A DNA stretch of 48,719 bases, taken from NCBI GenBank assembly GCA_905178155.1, contig CAJINV010000002.1, positions 12,716,568 to 12,765,286 on the forward strand, in the 5' to 3' direction. This DNA is from Amoebophrya sp. A120 (Eukaryota; Sar; Dinophyceae; Syndiniales; Amoebophryaceae). Made by a program: the position numbers and the translations under genes. The notes beneath the pieces were generated by a model. It had not been told where the DNA came from. It worked only from the letters and a program-made list of their open reading frames with translations, and made no database searches. Shown in pieces: positions 35,022 through 45,108 of this stretch; positions within the stretch are counted from its first letter, which is position 1, and each line of letters starts with the position of its first letter.

Positions 35022-38000
35022 ATGCAGAAAGAGTGGCGCCATTTGATGGAACAGTCGAGCCGGAAGAGCCTTCCTTGTACGCCGGTCCACAAGGCGGGCG
35101 CGGGAAAGAACCGATCGGGAGGACAACAAGCGAGCGCTGTCGCTGCGCAGAACCATGCTTCCAAAATGTCCACTCGGGCAGGCCTGGAGAAGGGCAGAAC
35201 TACACCACGACTGCTCGACAAGTCTCCGACCGATGGTTTCTATCGTGCAAAGACGGGCGCCGGGGCCGCCGGACAAATGCCAAAGGGTTTCGTGAAAGGC
35301 ACAGCACCGTCCGCATCGTCAGCATCCCAGATGCAGCACAAGCGCGGGCCAGATCTGGAGAAGAAGAAACCTTGGTTTTTCCTGTTTGACGAGGATTCAA
35401 GAGGAGGAAAATCGAGTCTCCGCACGTCGACGACCGCAAGCAAAAGAGCCAATGCGTCTACTACTTCCTCGCAGCCGCATGCGGAAATAAACCAGGGAAT
35501 CAAGGCTAGGATTCCGGCCAACTCCGAGCCCGTTCCCGACAACCTGTTTCCGTCCTTTTCCCTCGGCAGAGAGAAAGCGCGGCTCGTGAAGCAATTCGGC
35601 GCAAACAGATTCGTCTTGCCGGCCTTGCCGAAGCAAATCTTGCATCTGTTCGAGGACAGTATCACGATCAGCGATTTGATCGCCGACTTGTTTTCCAACC
35701 CGGACAGCAGCGATTTCGACCGAGGCGAAGTGCTGGACAGCCTTATCAAGTTCGACGAGCGAAGGCTGCTGATGGAACACCCTGACCAGGTACATCAATT
35801 GCCCGCAGGAGATAATATCGCTGGAACACCAGACGGTGCTGCAGCCGGCGCTTCCTCTGTGGAACGGTCCGTTTTTTCCTACGGTCGCTTCGTGTTACTC
35901 CTCCTCTTCAAGCTTGACGTCGCATCGAACTTTCGGCAGCACGAGCAGCGCACGCCCCTGCGGACACACATGCTGAAGCTGCTGCTGCAGGTGCTATCCT
36001 GTGCAAAAGTATCGCACTCGTATAAATGCACTACAAATTTCCACAGCATGAGAAATAAAATTTGTAATGCAGTTTTACCTTGCGAGCACGATTTGTTTTT
36101 GTAATGCATGTTTGCGATTACTACGAGTACGATACTTTTGCAGTTCATAGGTGCTGCGCGGGAACAACGCCTGTGGCCGCGTTTTGTTTCATCTTGGAGA
36201 GGGCACCCGGGTGCTTTGCACGCTGATCAAGGGGAATACCTTCGGGAAACAGGGCGCTGCCGAAATCGATGAGGAGGAGGAAGACGACCGGGAGGAAGAG
36301 GATTTTCTGTACCATGTCAACAGCCAGTACGAAAATTATACGGCGACGGCTGCGGCCGGAGGGGGCGGTGCCCAGCACGCGGGCACCAGCGCCAACCAGC
36401 ATCCGCCCTCCGCCTCAACGAACAACTCCAGCACGCCGCAGCTCAGCCCGCAGCTGGGCGCCCAAGTTTCGCACGACACCTGGCCCTACACACAGACGTT
36501 TGAACATGCGCAGTACTACGCGCTGGATTTTCTGGACGACAAGTTCTACGGCAGTCGGGACCGGCAGCTGGCCACGGCGTTTCTGGAGACGCTGGGGGAA
36601 CTGTGGGGCACGGAGGCTCTGGTCCAGGAGCTGTTCGCCTACCCCTACTCGCTGCAAATCTTCACGCGCGCCCGGGACGCCGGGAACCTGTGCTACCTGA
36701 TCTCGGAGATGCTGACAAGTCCTCTGTTTGACGAGTACCTCTTCAACGTGGCCAAGCACCTTGCGCGCGCGTACTCCCAAGACCTCCTCGTCCCCCTAAT
36801 CACGCCGGATGGAGTATCCTGTGTAAAAACGTCCCCACCCCAGAGTTGTATTGCAAATCTGCATGCTGAAATTGTTTCTCATGCGGAGCCCCATGAGAAG
36901 CATTTTCTAATGGCGTTTTGCAATTTGTCATGCTCCAATCAGCATGAGAGACTAGATCTGTAATGCTGCTGATCTAGCTCAAACAGCACTACACTACGCG
37001 TCCAAATTTGTCATGCGAAACAGCCAAAGCTTGTGGATTTGTCTAGCCGATTCCCCATCTTGACTACGGGGTGGGTACGTTTTTACATAGGATATGGAGC
37101 CACCTGTTCCCTGTGGCCGGTAAGGTACGACGATGAAAACTTCGCCACGGCGCCGCCAGGACGAGATTTTCTCTACAGCGAGCCCGAAGCGGCCGTGGGG
37201 TCGCAAGCGGAGCGAGACCGGCGCGGCGGAATAAAGTGGACGGCAGCACAGGCGAACGAGAATAACATGTCAGTTTTTCGGAGCTTCCAGGGAAAGTTTG
37301 TGCACATGCAGGCGCAAAACATCCAGCTACGGGTACTGGCCGCGGCTTTTCACCACCTGCAGATTTTCCTGCAAGAAGAGAACGAGAAGCGCAACAGCGG
37401 CACGAACAACCCCGCGGCCGCCGGCGGAGCAAGCAACGGAATGCTGTTGACCACCCAGCAAGACAGCTTCCTCAGTGATCTCACCTGTTTATCCTATGGG
37501 GAAGTTTTGTCGCTAGTTTGCCTCTACTTTGTTTCTTCAGGGCAGACGGAAAAAGAAGCCTGGTGTGTTTCCGCAATAAGGTTTTTATCGGTAAAAGAAA
37601 AGAACACGATAGAAGAAATGTGGTATGTAGTGTTACGTCTACGCTGACTAGTTATTCGGCGAAGCTGCATCAATAGGTGAATGAAATGGATCATAAATGA
37701 GAACAGCAAACTAGCATGGTGAGAGTTGATACTGTTGTTGCGAGCTGCTGGCCGAAAAGGTTTACCAATTGTTGGTATTCGAAGAGGACAAACGGCCTCT
37801 CGCGTCCGTCCTCGTCAACGTCTTTGAGGAGATCCGGCATTTCAGCCGCCGCGCGCTGTTGGCCGTGTCGCCCCTCGCCCCGGTCAACGTGGACGAGCGG
37901 CAGAAGGCCCGGACGCTGGAATTCGCCAAGTTTGTGCAACCGCGGCCCATGTACTTCGGGCATTACCAGCAGCTGATTTACAACAACTCCAGCCTCCTCG

Positions 38001-40449
38001 GCGGCAACCTCCCGATCGGAAACCGCGAGATTGTCACAGAGTACGGCCGGAAATTGAAATGCCTCCAGGGCAGCGGCAACATCATCACGGGAGAGAACCG
38101 GTACCTGTCTGAGCCGGCCCTGTACCCGACCGAATTTCTCATCGTCCTTCGGATCTTGCAGTTGCTGCGACTGCACGTGGAAGCAGCAGCAGCGTCGGGT
38201 GGCACGTCGCAGCCTGGTGGTGCCGCTGCCGTGAACGGGGGCCCTGGAGGAGGTGGTCCACTAGGAGCAGATGGGGCGCTAGGTGGTTCCTGTCTGCAGA
38301 TCTTGGACCGAAATTTTCGGCAAAACTCCTTTGTCAAAGACCTCGTGGAGTCACTCGAGCAACTCACGGGGTTGAAACCCAGTCACGTTTTTTTCGCGCA
38401 GCAGCAGGAAGACTTGCAAGTGCTCGAAGATGACGAGTTGGTTGCGCTGCCGTGGAGAACAGGTATGCCTGAAGATTATATGAGGCGCTAGCTGGTGCCC
38501 TGTTGGGTAGCTTCGCATGTATGTTTTTTTCGCTGTAGAAGGGAGATGAACCTGTCGACATACTTTTTCAGGTATTGTGCCTTTGAACACATTTCGTCTG
38601 TCGCAAGTACCACTGCGGCGCTCCAACCTCCGGGGCTACCCGCGGCACTCGTTGCTGCATCTGGTAGGCAGCTTGATAGCGCTTTTGAAGCAGTACGAAG
38701 CCCTCCCGCTGTGGGACCAAGGTAGTTACCAAAATCGCAACGCCAGCGCCGGATTTGTCGTCCCGTCTGCAGAGACGAAGCAAAGTAAAGAGCTGGTTCT
38801 GTTTTTGGTCCGATGTTTTTTTAGTTTTTCCTTAGAGGCTGTGCAACAATTGGACCCCCTTTCGCCAAGGCGAAAGGGGGGGGGGGAGGTAGGTTGGTCC
38901 AATTCCGGACGACGGGAGCTGGCTCCCCGACGCAAGGGGGGACGGAGGGGCCCCCCGGCGGTCTCGCCTCTCAACAATCGAACGCCCGGCGGCTCTTCTT
39001 CCTGTGGCGCCTTCGCATGGGGCAGCCAGGTGGTTACTCGGCATTAGGAGAACAGGCGTCCGCCACGAGCCATTTCTTTGCGTGCTATCTATCGGCGCGC
39101 TCCGAACCCGGCGCGCCGTAACATGTGGGGGCGGGCGGGACCAGGAGACCGCGCCGCTTTTTTTTTTCGCATTCCGCGCAGGGAGTCGCATCGGGGTGAT
39201 TGCGGGCCCCCCATGTGTTGACCCCTGGCTGCCCGTGCTGCTTGGGGGGGGTTTGGCAAGTGAGTCGGCGGGCACACGGGGCGTGCCCGAAGTTTCTTTG
39301 CCCCGTGTTGTGGGGCTCTGGCTCTGGCGGAGGAGGGGGGGAAACATGCGCGCTCCCTCAGGTCCGGCGAATGCAATGAGATACAATGTTCTGGGCCCGC
39401 CGTGCCGCCGTGGGTAAGGTTATGCCGCACGGCATGGCGGCCGCTTGAATATAGCGGCAAGGGGCGCGCGCAGCGCGCCCCGCAAAATTTGCTACATTAC
39501 GCGCGCGGGGCAACAAATAAAACGAACAAGACAAGGAAGCCTGTTCGGGTTATCGGCAGGGGGCGGGCACAGAGCGAATTTTTTTCGATTCCTGCAGCAC
39601 GAGCACAGGGCGCACCTCAAGGCCCTCTCGCAGCGTGCACGCGCGCCGCGCCGCAATTTTTTTTACTGCGCACGGCTCCCGGCGAAAGGGGGGGGGGAGG
39701 GGGGAGGTTGGTCTCCAGCGGGCCGTTACCCCCCCTTTCGCCATGGCGAAAGGGGGTCCAATTGTTGCACAGCCTCTTAGGCAACGTATTTGAACGTATT
39801 TTTGGAGCTGATCTATGCAACTGTGCCTGGGCCGCGAGACCACGATGAATACAAAAAAGTAAAAACTATCTCGGTCCACCTTTCAGGCCTGGAGCTTGCG
39901 CTGAACCGTCGTTCGGTTCTTCTCGGGGTGCTCTTTTCCCACTTGTGCTACTACCATCCCAAGGCTGTTACGTTCGAAGATACCAATACCGGGCTTGCGA
40001 ACCGCCTTGGCGTCTCGCTTCCGCAGCTCGAAAGTTTCCGGGACTTTCTTTTGCTCGAGATCTCCCCCGCAAATCAGGCGGGTGAAGGTCGTGGTTGTCA
40101 CGAAGTAGAGGTCGACATCTCCACGACTGGCGTTATTGGAGATGGTAGTTTTGCGCAACATCCTGCGCGCGCAAGGGAAATGAACCCCGCGACGGAGCGG
40201 GTCTGGAGCGTACTGGATGAATTTTCTTGGAACAGCCCCACCACCGCGGACGCAGAGTCCTCACCTGGTTGGCCTGCTACTACTACGCGAAGTCCTGGGG
40301 CCGTCGTTTTTGGGCTACCTGGCGTGGTGAAGCTGGGCTTCGTGCGCCTAGGCGGGTTTTGGTTCTTGTGGGCCAACGCCGTCAACAACTATCGGACGTG
40401 CCTGACCGACGTGGAAAATTTGCAGAACTATTTCTCCGCGCTTTTTTGA
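35022..40449 (+). CDS. Very large hypothetical protein with three introners
   Basis: No family recognised. Exons 35022-35994, 36155-36814, 37100-37489, 37737-38462, 38572-38784 and 39887-40449 sum to 3525 nt, exactly 1175 codons with TGA, which supports all five junctions. The N-terminus is basic and disordered. From about residue 170 on the chain is mostly helical and Leu-rich (for example LPALPKQILHLFEDS, TAFLETLGELWGTEALV), broken by acidic or Gly/Ala-rich loops, which suggests a helical solenoid scaffold. Introns 1-3 are introners with 5-bp duplications; intron 1 (TSD GGTGC) can also be read as GT-AG. Intron 4 is GT-AG. Intron 5 (38785-39886) is GT-AG, about 1.1 kb, and carries a separate 942-bp TIR element. 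Confidence 0.7.
35995..36149 (+). mobile_element. Introner element with TIRs, GT-AG compatible (TSD GGTGC)
   Basis: The 155-bp unit starts TATCCTGTGCAAAAGTATCG and ends with an imperfect inverted copy (ending TTCATA). GGTGC flanks it at 35990-35994 and 36150-36154. Excision joins ...KLLLQV to LRGNNACGR.... Because the TSD begins GGT, shifting the window by one base gives GTGC...ATAG, a canonical GT-AG intron. Confidence 0.9.
36815..37094 (+). mobile_element. Introner element, same family as the one at 6514 (TSD TGGAG)
   Basis: The 280-bp unit starts TATCCTGTGTAAAAACGTCC and ends ACGTTTTTACATAGGATA. TGGAG flanks it at 36810-36814 and 37095-37099. Excision joins ...LITPDG to ATCSLWPV.... It has the same length as the element at 6514-6793 and aligns along its entire length with scattered substitutions. 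Confidence 0.94.
37490..37731 (+). mobile_element. Introner element, decayed ends (TSD CTGTT)
   Basis: The 242-bp intron starts TATCCTATGG and ends GTTGATA. Only TATC/GATA remain as matching ends. CTGTT flanks it at 37485-37489 and 37732-37736. Excision joins ...SDLTC to CCELLAEKVYQ... in frame. Confidence 0.75.
38835..39776. mobile_element. 942-bp non-autonomous TIR transposon inside an intron (TSD TTA)
   Basis: Inverted ends of about 48 bp begin GAGGCTGTGCAACAATTGGA and match with one mismatch. Each end itself contains a short palindrome (CCCCCTTTCGCC, then GGCGAAAGGGGG). TTA flanks at 38832-38834 and 39777-39779. The interior is GC-rich with G-runs and a GCGCGC-rich hairpin near 39466-39480. 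No frame inside resembles a transposase, so it is non-autonomous. A 3-bp TTA duplication is typical of PIF/Harbinger elements; that class is an inference. It lies within a GT-AG intron (38785-39886) of the large hypothetical gene. Confidence 0.88.
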
Positions 40450-41272
40450 CCACCTTGGCAGGTTGAATGATAGCTGAAAACGAAGGAGCAGTTCGTGGCA
40501 TTGCTGTAGAATGCTTTGTATCCATGTTAAGAAAGTTAGTGTCTCTACGTTTGCGCGGTGGAAAACGAAAAGTAAATTCACTAATAATGGTGCTTTGTAC
40601 AACATGCGAGTCGTTCATCACGTAGCGAGGATCTAGTGCGTTTTCTGTGCCGCCTTTAATTTACTCAGATGTGTCACAACTCTAGAAGCTGTATCCTGGT
40701 TTTCCATAGACAAAAGCGAATCCTGCAAAAAGGGCGCCTGATTGAATAAGGAGCAGAATTTTCAGAGCACTGCAAAAGTGCGTAAATCTTCACGGAAGAT
40801 AACGACAAGAAAGGTCAAGTGACAGAAGCGAGCATAAGCGATTACTGGACAATTCCTTCTGAACTGAGTAGGTACCCATGTGAAAAAAGAACAATGCGGT
40901 CCAGTGTCTTTTTGGTTGAAGTACTTTTTTCGAAGACAAAGTTGGCACAGAACATCGAAAACAACAGCGACAAATGAAGTTTTAGTCCCGGTCCGGACCA
41001 GCGTGAAAATCAATGAAGCTGGCCACGCTATTGAAGTGGACTTGTGGTGTTGCGACCTCCTGCTCGGAAGCCTCTTTGTCTTGTTTGCAATTACTAGTCC
41101 CGCTACATGTCATCTCCAGGGATCCATCAACCTCTGTGCATGGCTTCTGATCTTCATTGAAAACGGCAAGATTCTGACGCTACATTTTCTACCGCTGTGC
41201 AAGGTTTATTGTGTATGCGTGGCGCGATGCATTGGCTCACTTTTTGAAAGTTTGTCAGTTACGAATAAAAAT
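40450..41272. other. Intergenic region
   Basis: No separate gene supported. From 40880 the TDP1 frame is open without an ATG and includes hydrophobic stretches (for example around 41050-41100); this could be an upstream exon or untranslated sequence. Confidence 0.4.
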
Positions 41273-44062
41273 ATGGCCGTTGACTCCGATGGTGGCTCGT
41301 CCGACTCGGGTCGTTCCCCATTGAAGGCACACGTCCCCAGCACAGGACCACCTTCGAGCGGCAAAAATGTGGATGACGATGCTGCCCCAAGACAGCCTCT
41401 TTTTTTTGCCAACAGGCTGAAGGGGTACACTTGCAGCAGCAACGATTACCAAATCCGTTTCGTGGACCGCGATTGCGAAATTTTGGAGCGAGATGTAAAC
41501 GACGACAATTTATGTCTTTCGCTGGAGGACCTGGTGCCGAAGTATTCCCTCAAAATTAACCATGCCCATCCAATTTGTCATGCAAAACATGTAGTAAAAA
41601 GTGTGTTTGTCATGCAAAAAGTGGATGAGGATGGTGAATTTTCAGGGAATACGAAGCGGGCCGAGGGGAAAAAGCTTCTTCGCGTCCTGGTCACCTCTTA
41701 CGAAGTTCCAGACTCCGCGAGCTTGCTCCGTCGGATTGGCGTGCACGACGGGGAGGTAATGACGGTGCCAACTTCGCTGCTATTGATGCCGAAAGAAAAT
41801 ATCGACGCATTTTCGGAGTTGCGCATGGTCAAAAGCGACGAGGATCCCCAGGGCCTGCTGGAGATTTTCTACCCCGGGTCGGAATCTTTTGCAGCTGGCA
41901 ATCATACGCACGAAGATACCGCGGCAGGTGCAGGTGCCGACACATCAAGTCTACTTGAGCAGCCAGATCTGTATCAGAGGAAGTGCCGGTCGCATCGATC
42001 CATCACGGGGCACCACACGAAGATTCTCGCTTTTCACTACGGAGTAGTGGAGGAATTACCAACGAAGAGTTGTCAGTACAAAAGAACAGGTGATTTCGAA
42101 AAGGAGTGGGTCCGCCTGGTCATCACCTCGGCAAATTTTCACACGGAGTACTGGGACTACACCAACGAAGTGGTATGGGTCCGCGATATTCCGCTCGGGC
42201 AGACACCCAGTAAGAAAATCGCGGGAGCAGCATCAGGAAACTCCGAACCAGATGAATGCGAAAATTGTAGAAACGGTCCAAGGGATCTTTTCGCCGACGC
42301 GCTGAAGCACCCTTTCGCGCGGTCGTGTCTGAAAATGCTCTGTCATCTGCTACCAGAACCTGTAGAGGACCAGTCTCGTATGACCGCTGCGTGGCACGGT
42401 ATACTGTTCCGGCTGGACTGGTTTGCAGCAATTGCTCCCCACGAGCAGTGTGTTGTCAGTGTCGCGGCGAGCCAACCACGCTACAACTACTACGCTGAGG
42501 AACGAGATGGACGGCGGTACCTAGAACGTCTGTGGGCGTGCGGGAGGTGGACTTCCAGCCTAGGAAAAGATCACGGCTCTCCGAAACGTAATCTGTCTTT
42601 ATCGGCCGATCAGGGGTCGTTCGAGGCTGCGCTGGAGGATTTCTACCGTTGCCAGTCGCGCGTTGGAGTCGACGTCTCTGACCACACTGGCCCTTCGCTG
42701 TTCGAAGACACTGACGGCAATACTTTGACTGTGGTGCGGCTCGGCGTGGATGATCCCTCTGAGGTCGAGAAGCTGGTTCGCCCACTCGGGGCCGAAAACA
42801 TAAGGCACCAGATTCGCCACCACCGCCCGGTGAGCGTGGAGCGGTCCTTTGCACCCGCGTACCAACCTGAGTTCGTGGAAGCGCTGGTCACGGTGACCGA
42901 TTCGCAGGCCTGCGAGTTGGATGTTGCAGCTAGGGTGGCGCTGTGCCGAGCACTTTGGTTACCTAACGGATTGGAGAGCGTTTCCATTTTCTGTGCTCCG
43001 TCACCGAAAAAGCCAGACGCGTCACCGGCAGCAACGAGGACGGCTTTCGTGGTGACAGGGAGCCCGCTGCGCAACTACGCAGAGCCCCACGGCATCCTGG
43101 TCAGCGGCCCATCTACTTCCGCGTGGGCAGGCCGGTACTACGCTAGAGGGTGGACGGAAAGGGAGCGAGCCTCCGAGACGCGATACTACCACAGATCGGG
43201 GAAGCAGATAATACGTACCGACTACGCATGGTCCCGGAGGTACAGTGAGGACTGGTTCGACTTCCTCGAGCCAGACCCGAACGACCCGTTTAACGGAGAC
43301 GACACTGCGAGAAAGGGCGGCTGCTACATCAAGCGGCGCGGGATTAATCGAGAACCGCAGGAGATCGGGGGGACCTCGGGCTCCCTTGCGCAGTGTTTTG
43401 TCAAAGAGATGCCGCAGACCTTTCTGCGCGACTGGGCGACCGAAGCGGGTCTTTGGGACATTCACTTCTTGATCACGCGGTTTCTTTCGGATAAGTTCCA
43501 CTCTTCCCGGTACGCCGGACAGGAGAAGGTACTCAGTATGCGCACCTACAAAGCGCAACCGTTACTCACCGAACGCGAAAAAGTCAGGGCTCACCAGAAA
43601 ATCATTCTATGTGTTGACCATTCGTGTGTTTGGCACGATGAGACGCAGGTTCCCAGAGCAGCAGGGTTTGTATATCTGGGCTCGCATAACTTCAACTCCC
43701 ACAGCTGGGGCGTGGTGCGGCGAGAACGCGTCGGGGATTTGTGGATCAGGCCAAATACGCTAGGGCGCCGCGATGCGGAACCAGATCACCTCGAGCTTGA
43801 TTGGGTTGTGGTGGACAATAATGAAATCGGTGTGGTTATCAACTTCGGGACACATCATCACACGAATCGGGTGCAACCGAGCCTCCAGCGAAAGAATTTT
43901 GTTTGTTCCGAGCGAAGTGCCCGGCGGTGTCCTCGTTCTCCTTCTCTATTCCTACCGCCGCCGATCGCTCCTTCCTACGATGATGTTCTTGCGTGCCTTC
44001 CTTTCGATCCCGACGGCGCGGTGGAGCTCGGCGTTGTAGCGGGAAACAGGCACACGGAATAG
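41273..44062 (+). CDS. TDP1: Tyrosyl-DNA phosphodiesterase 1-like protein
   Basis: DNA-repair enzyme of the phospholipase D superfamily that removes trapped topoisomerase I peptides and other adducts from DNA 3' ends. Two exons (41273-41542, 41657-44062) around an introner give 891 aa. Motif 1 is GHHTKILAF with H210 and K212, followed by VRLVITSANFHTEYW, as in TDP1 (VVIHTSNL..DW). Motif 2 is AHQKIIL with H736 and K738, followed by YLGSHNFNSHSWG, the counterpart of TSANLSKAAWG, and NNEIGVVI. The two HxK motifs are about 526 residues apart against about 230 in human TDP1, so a large extra segment lies between them. The tail has LPPPIAPSYDDV, comparable to the family's C-terminus. The N-terminal 40 residues are Ser/Pro-rich. 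An in-frame open stretch precedes the first ATG, so an upstream start exon is possible. Confidence 0.9.
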   Translation: MAVDSDGGSSDSGRSPLKAHVPSTGPPSSGKNVDDDAAPRQPLFFANRLKGYTCSSNDYQIRFVDRDCEILERDVNDDNLCLSLEDLVPKYSLKINHAHPICHAKHVVKSVFVMQKVDEDGEFSGNTKRAEGKKLLRVLVTSYEVPDSASLLRRIGVHDGEVMTVPTSLLLMPKENIDAFSELRMVKSDEDPQGLLEIFYPGSESFAAGNHTHEDTAAGAGADTSSLLEQPDLYQRKCRSHRSITGHHTKILAFHYGVVEELPTKSCQYKRTGDFEKEWVRLVITSANFHTEYWDYTNEVVWVRDIPLGQTPSKKIAGAASGNSEPDECENCRNGPRDLFADALKHPFARSCLKMLCHLLPEPVEDQSRMTAAWHGILFRLDWFAAIAPHEQCVVSVAASQPRYNYYAEERDGRRYLERLWACGRWTSSLGKDHGSPKRNLSLSADQGSFEAALEDFYRCQSRVGVDVSDHTGPSLFEDTDGNTLTVVRLGVDDPSEVEKLVRPLGAENIRHQIRHHRPVSVERSFAPAYQPEFVEALVTVTDSQACELDVAARVALCRALWLPNGLESVSIFCAPSPKKPDASPAATRTAFVVTGSPLRNYAEPHGILVSGPSTSAWAGRYYARGWTERERASETRYYHRSGKQIIRTDYAWSRRYSEDWFDFLEPDPNDPFNGDDTARKGGCYIKRRGINREPQEIGGTSGSLAQCFVKEMPQTFLRDWATEAGLWDIHFLITRFLSDKFHSSRYAGQEKVLSMRTYKAQPLLTEREKVRAHQKIILCVDHSCVWHDETQVPRAAGFVYLGSHNFNSHSWGVVRRERVGDLWIRPNTLGRRDAEPDHLELDWVVVDNNEIGVVINFGTHHHTNRVQPSLQRKNFVCSERSARRCPRSPSLFLPPPIAPSYDDVLACLPFDPDGAVELGVVAGNRHTE
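41543..41651 (+). mobile_element. Shortest introner element, in frame (TSD CGAAG)
   Basis: The 109-bp unit starts TATTCCCTCAAAATTAACCA and ends with an imperfect inverted copy (ending TCAGGGAATA), with about 25 bp of inverted repeat. CGAAG flanks it at 41538-41542 and 41652-41656. It adds 38 codons without a stop when retained. Two copies of TTTGTCATGCAAAA lie in its centre. Confidence 0.88.
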
Positions 44063-45108
44063 TAAAAGCGTGAGGTTCCACACGGACACGTGGTCCGCTT
44101 GCGAACATGGATGAAGAGATAGCGCAACGATCGGCTCCTTGAGTACTAGATGAAAAAAATGCTGTCGAGATTTTTCTGTAGAAGAGCTGCATGCTACTTC
44201 TGCTCTGTCTTGTTTGATTGTTTGTAGGCTTCGAGAATCGCCTCAGATTCCGTGCATATTCGATCCCCAAATATTGACATGGTTGGCAAATAAAATCATC
44301 GCAGACTCTCTACTCCCGTTGAAAAAGCAGAAGCGATACGAAGGACGGTGCGCTTATATCTATTGTTCTTTAGCAGGCAGTTGGTGTTCTGCTTGGTAGC
44401 TCGGTGCACTCTTTATGACGCTACTAGCAACAGAAGCGTATGGTTCGAAACGGCCTATATGTCGCTTGATGAAAAAACAAACCAATCACAGACTAGATAA
44501 ATTTCCAAGTCTGCGCTATTTTGACGATACTTTTATTTTGAAATTCGCACGCACTAAGAAAGTCGTCCGCGTAAACCGTTTGTTTCGTAGTTTCAATGGT
44601 CGTGCCTAAAGAACAAAACGACGAAATAGTTCTCACCATCCCTGTCGTGGTCGCATCGTCGGCGTTTCGTTTACGGCTTTTGTAAATCGTACTACCAATG
44701 CGTGGCTGTCGTTGTTGGTTACGGTAGACGCACGTACTCCTACAGCTGTACAACTGCTATCCTCTTTGCATATTTTCGAACGGTTGAAAGACGTTCCGCA
44801 CGGTTGAAAGACGTTCATGACCCAATAGTTACGGGCACCATGTTGGACGTCTCAAATCCGTACTTTTCCGCCCCTGGTCCCCGTCTCGCACACGCACCTA
44901 TTGCCCGTCTGAGGTTGAAAGATTCCCTCAGGCTCCTGCAGTTCCTCGTGTTAGTAGAAGTTTTTCAAGATTCTGATTCATTCGTGAGCCATGTTCGTTT
45001 GTACATCTTCAAGTTCGATACAATAGTTAACTGTATCACCCCACAACGACCACATGCGCATTGTGATTTTTCTCAACTTTTGAAGCTAGCACTTCCACTT
45101 GCAAGCAG
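44063..45108. other. Intergenic region with a short tandem repeat
   Basis: No gene supported. A 16-bp unit CGGTTGAAAGACGTTC occurs twice with a 20-bp period at 44781-44796 and 44801-44816. The open frame 44702-45226 has no recognisable features. Confidence 0.4.

Noticed and set aside
38832-39386. Minus-strand open frame inside the 942-bp element as a transposase
   Set aside because: It is low-complexity Pro/Arg/Ser/Gly sequence caused by GC-rich repeats and has no DDE-type or helix-turn-helix pattern.
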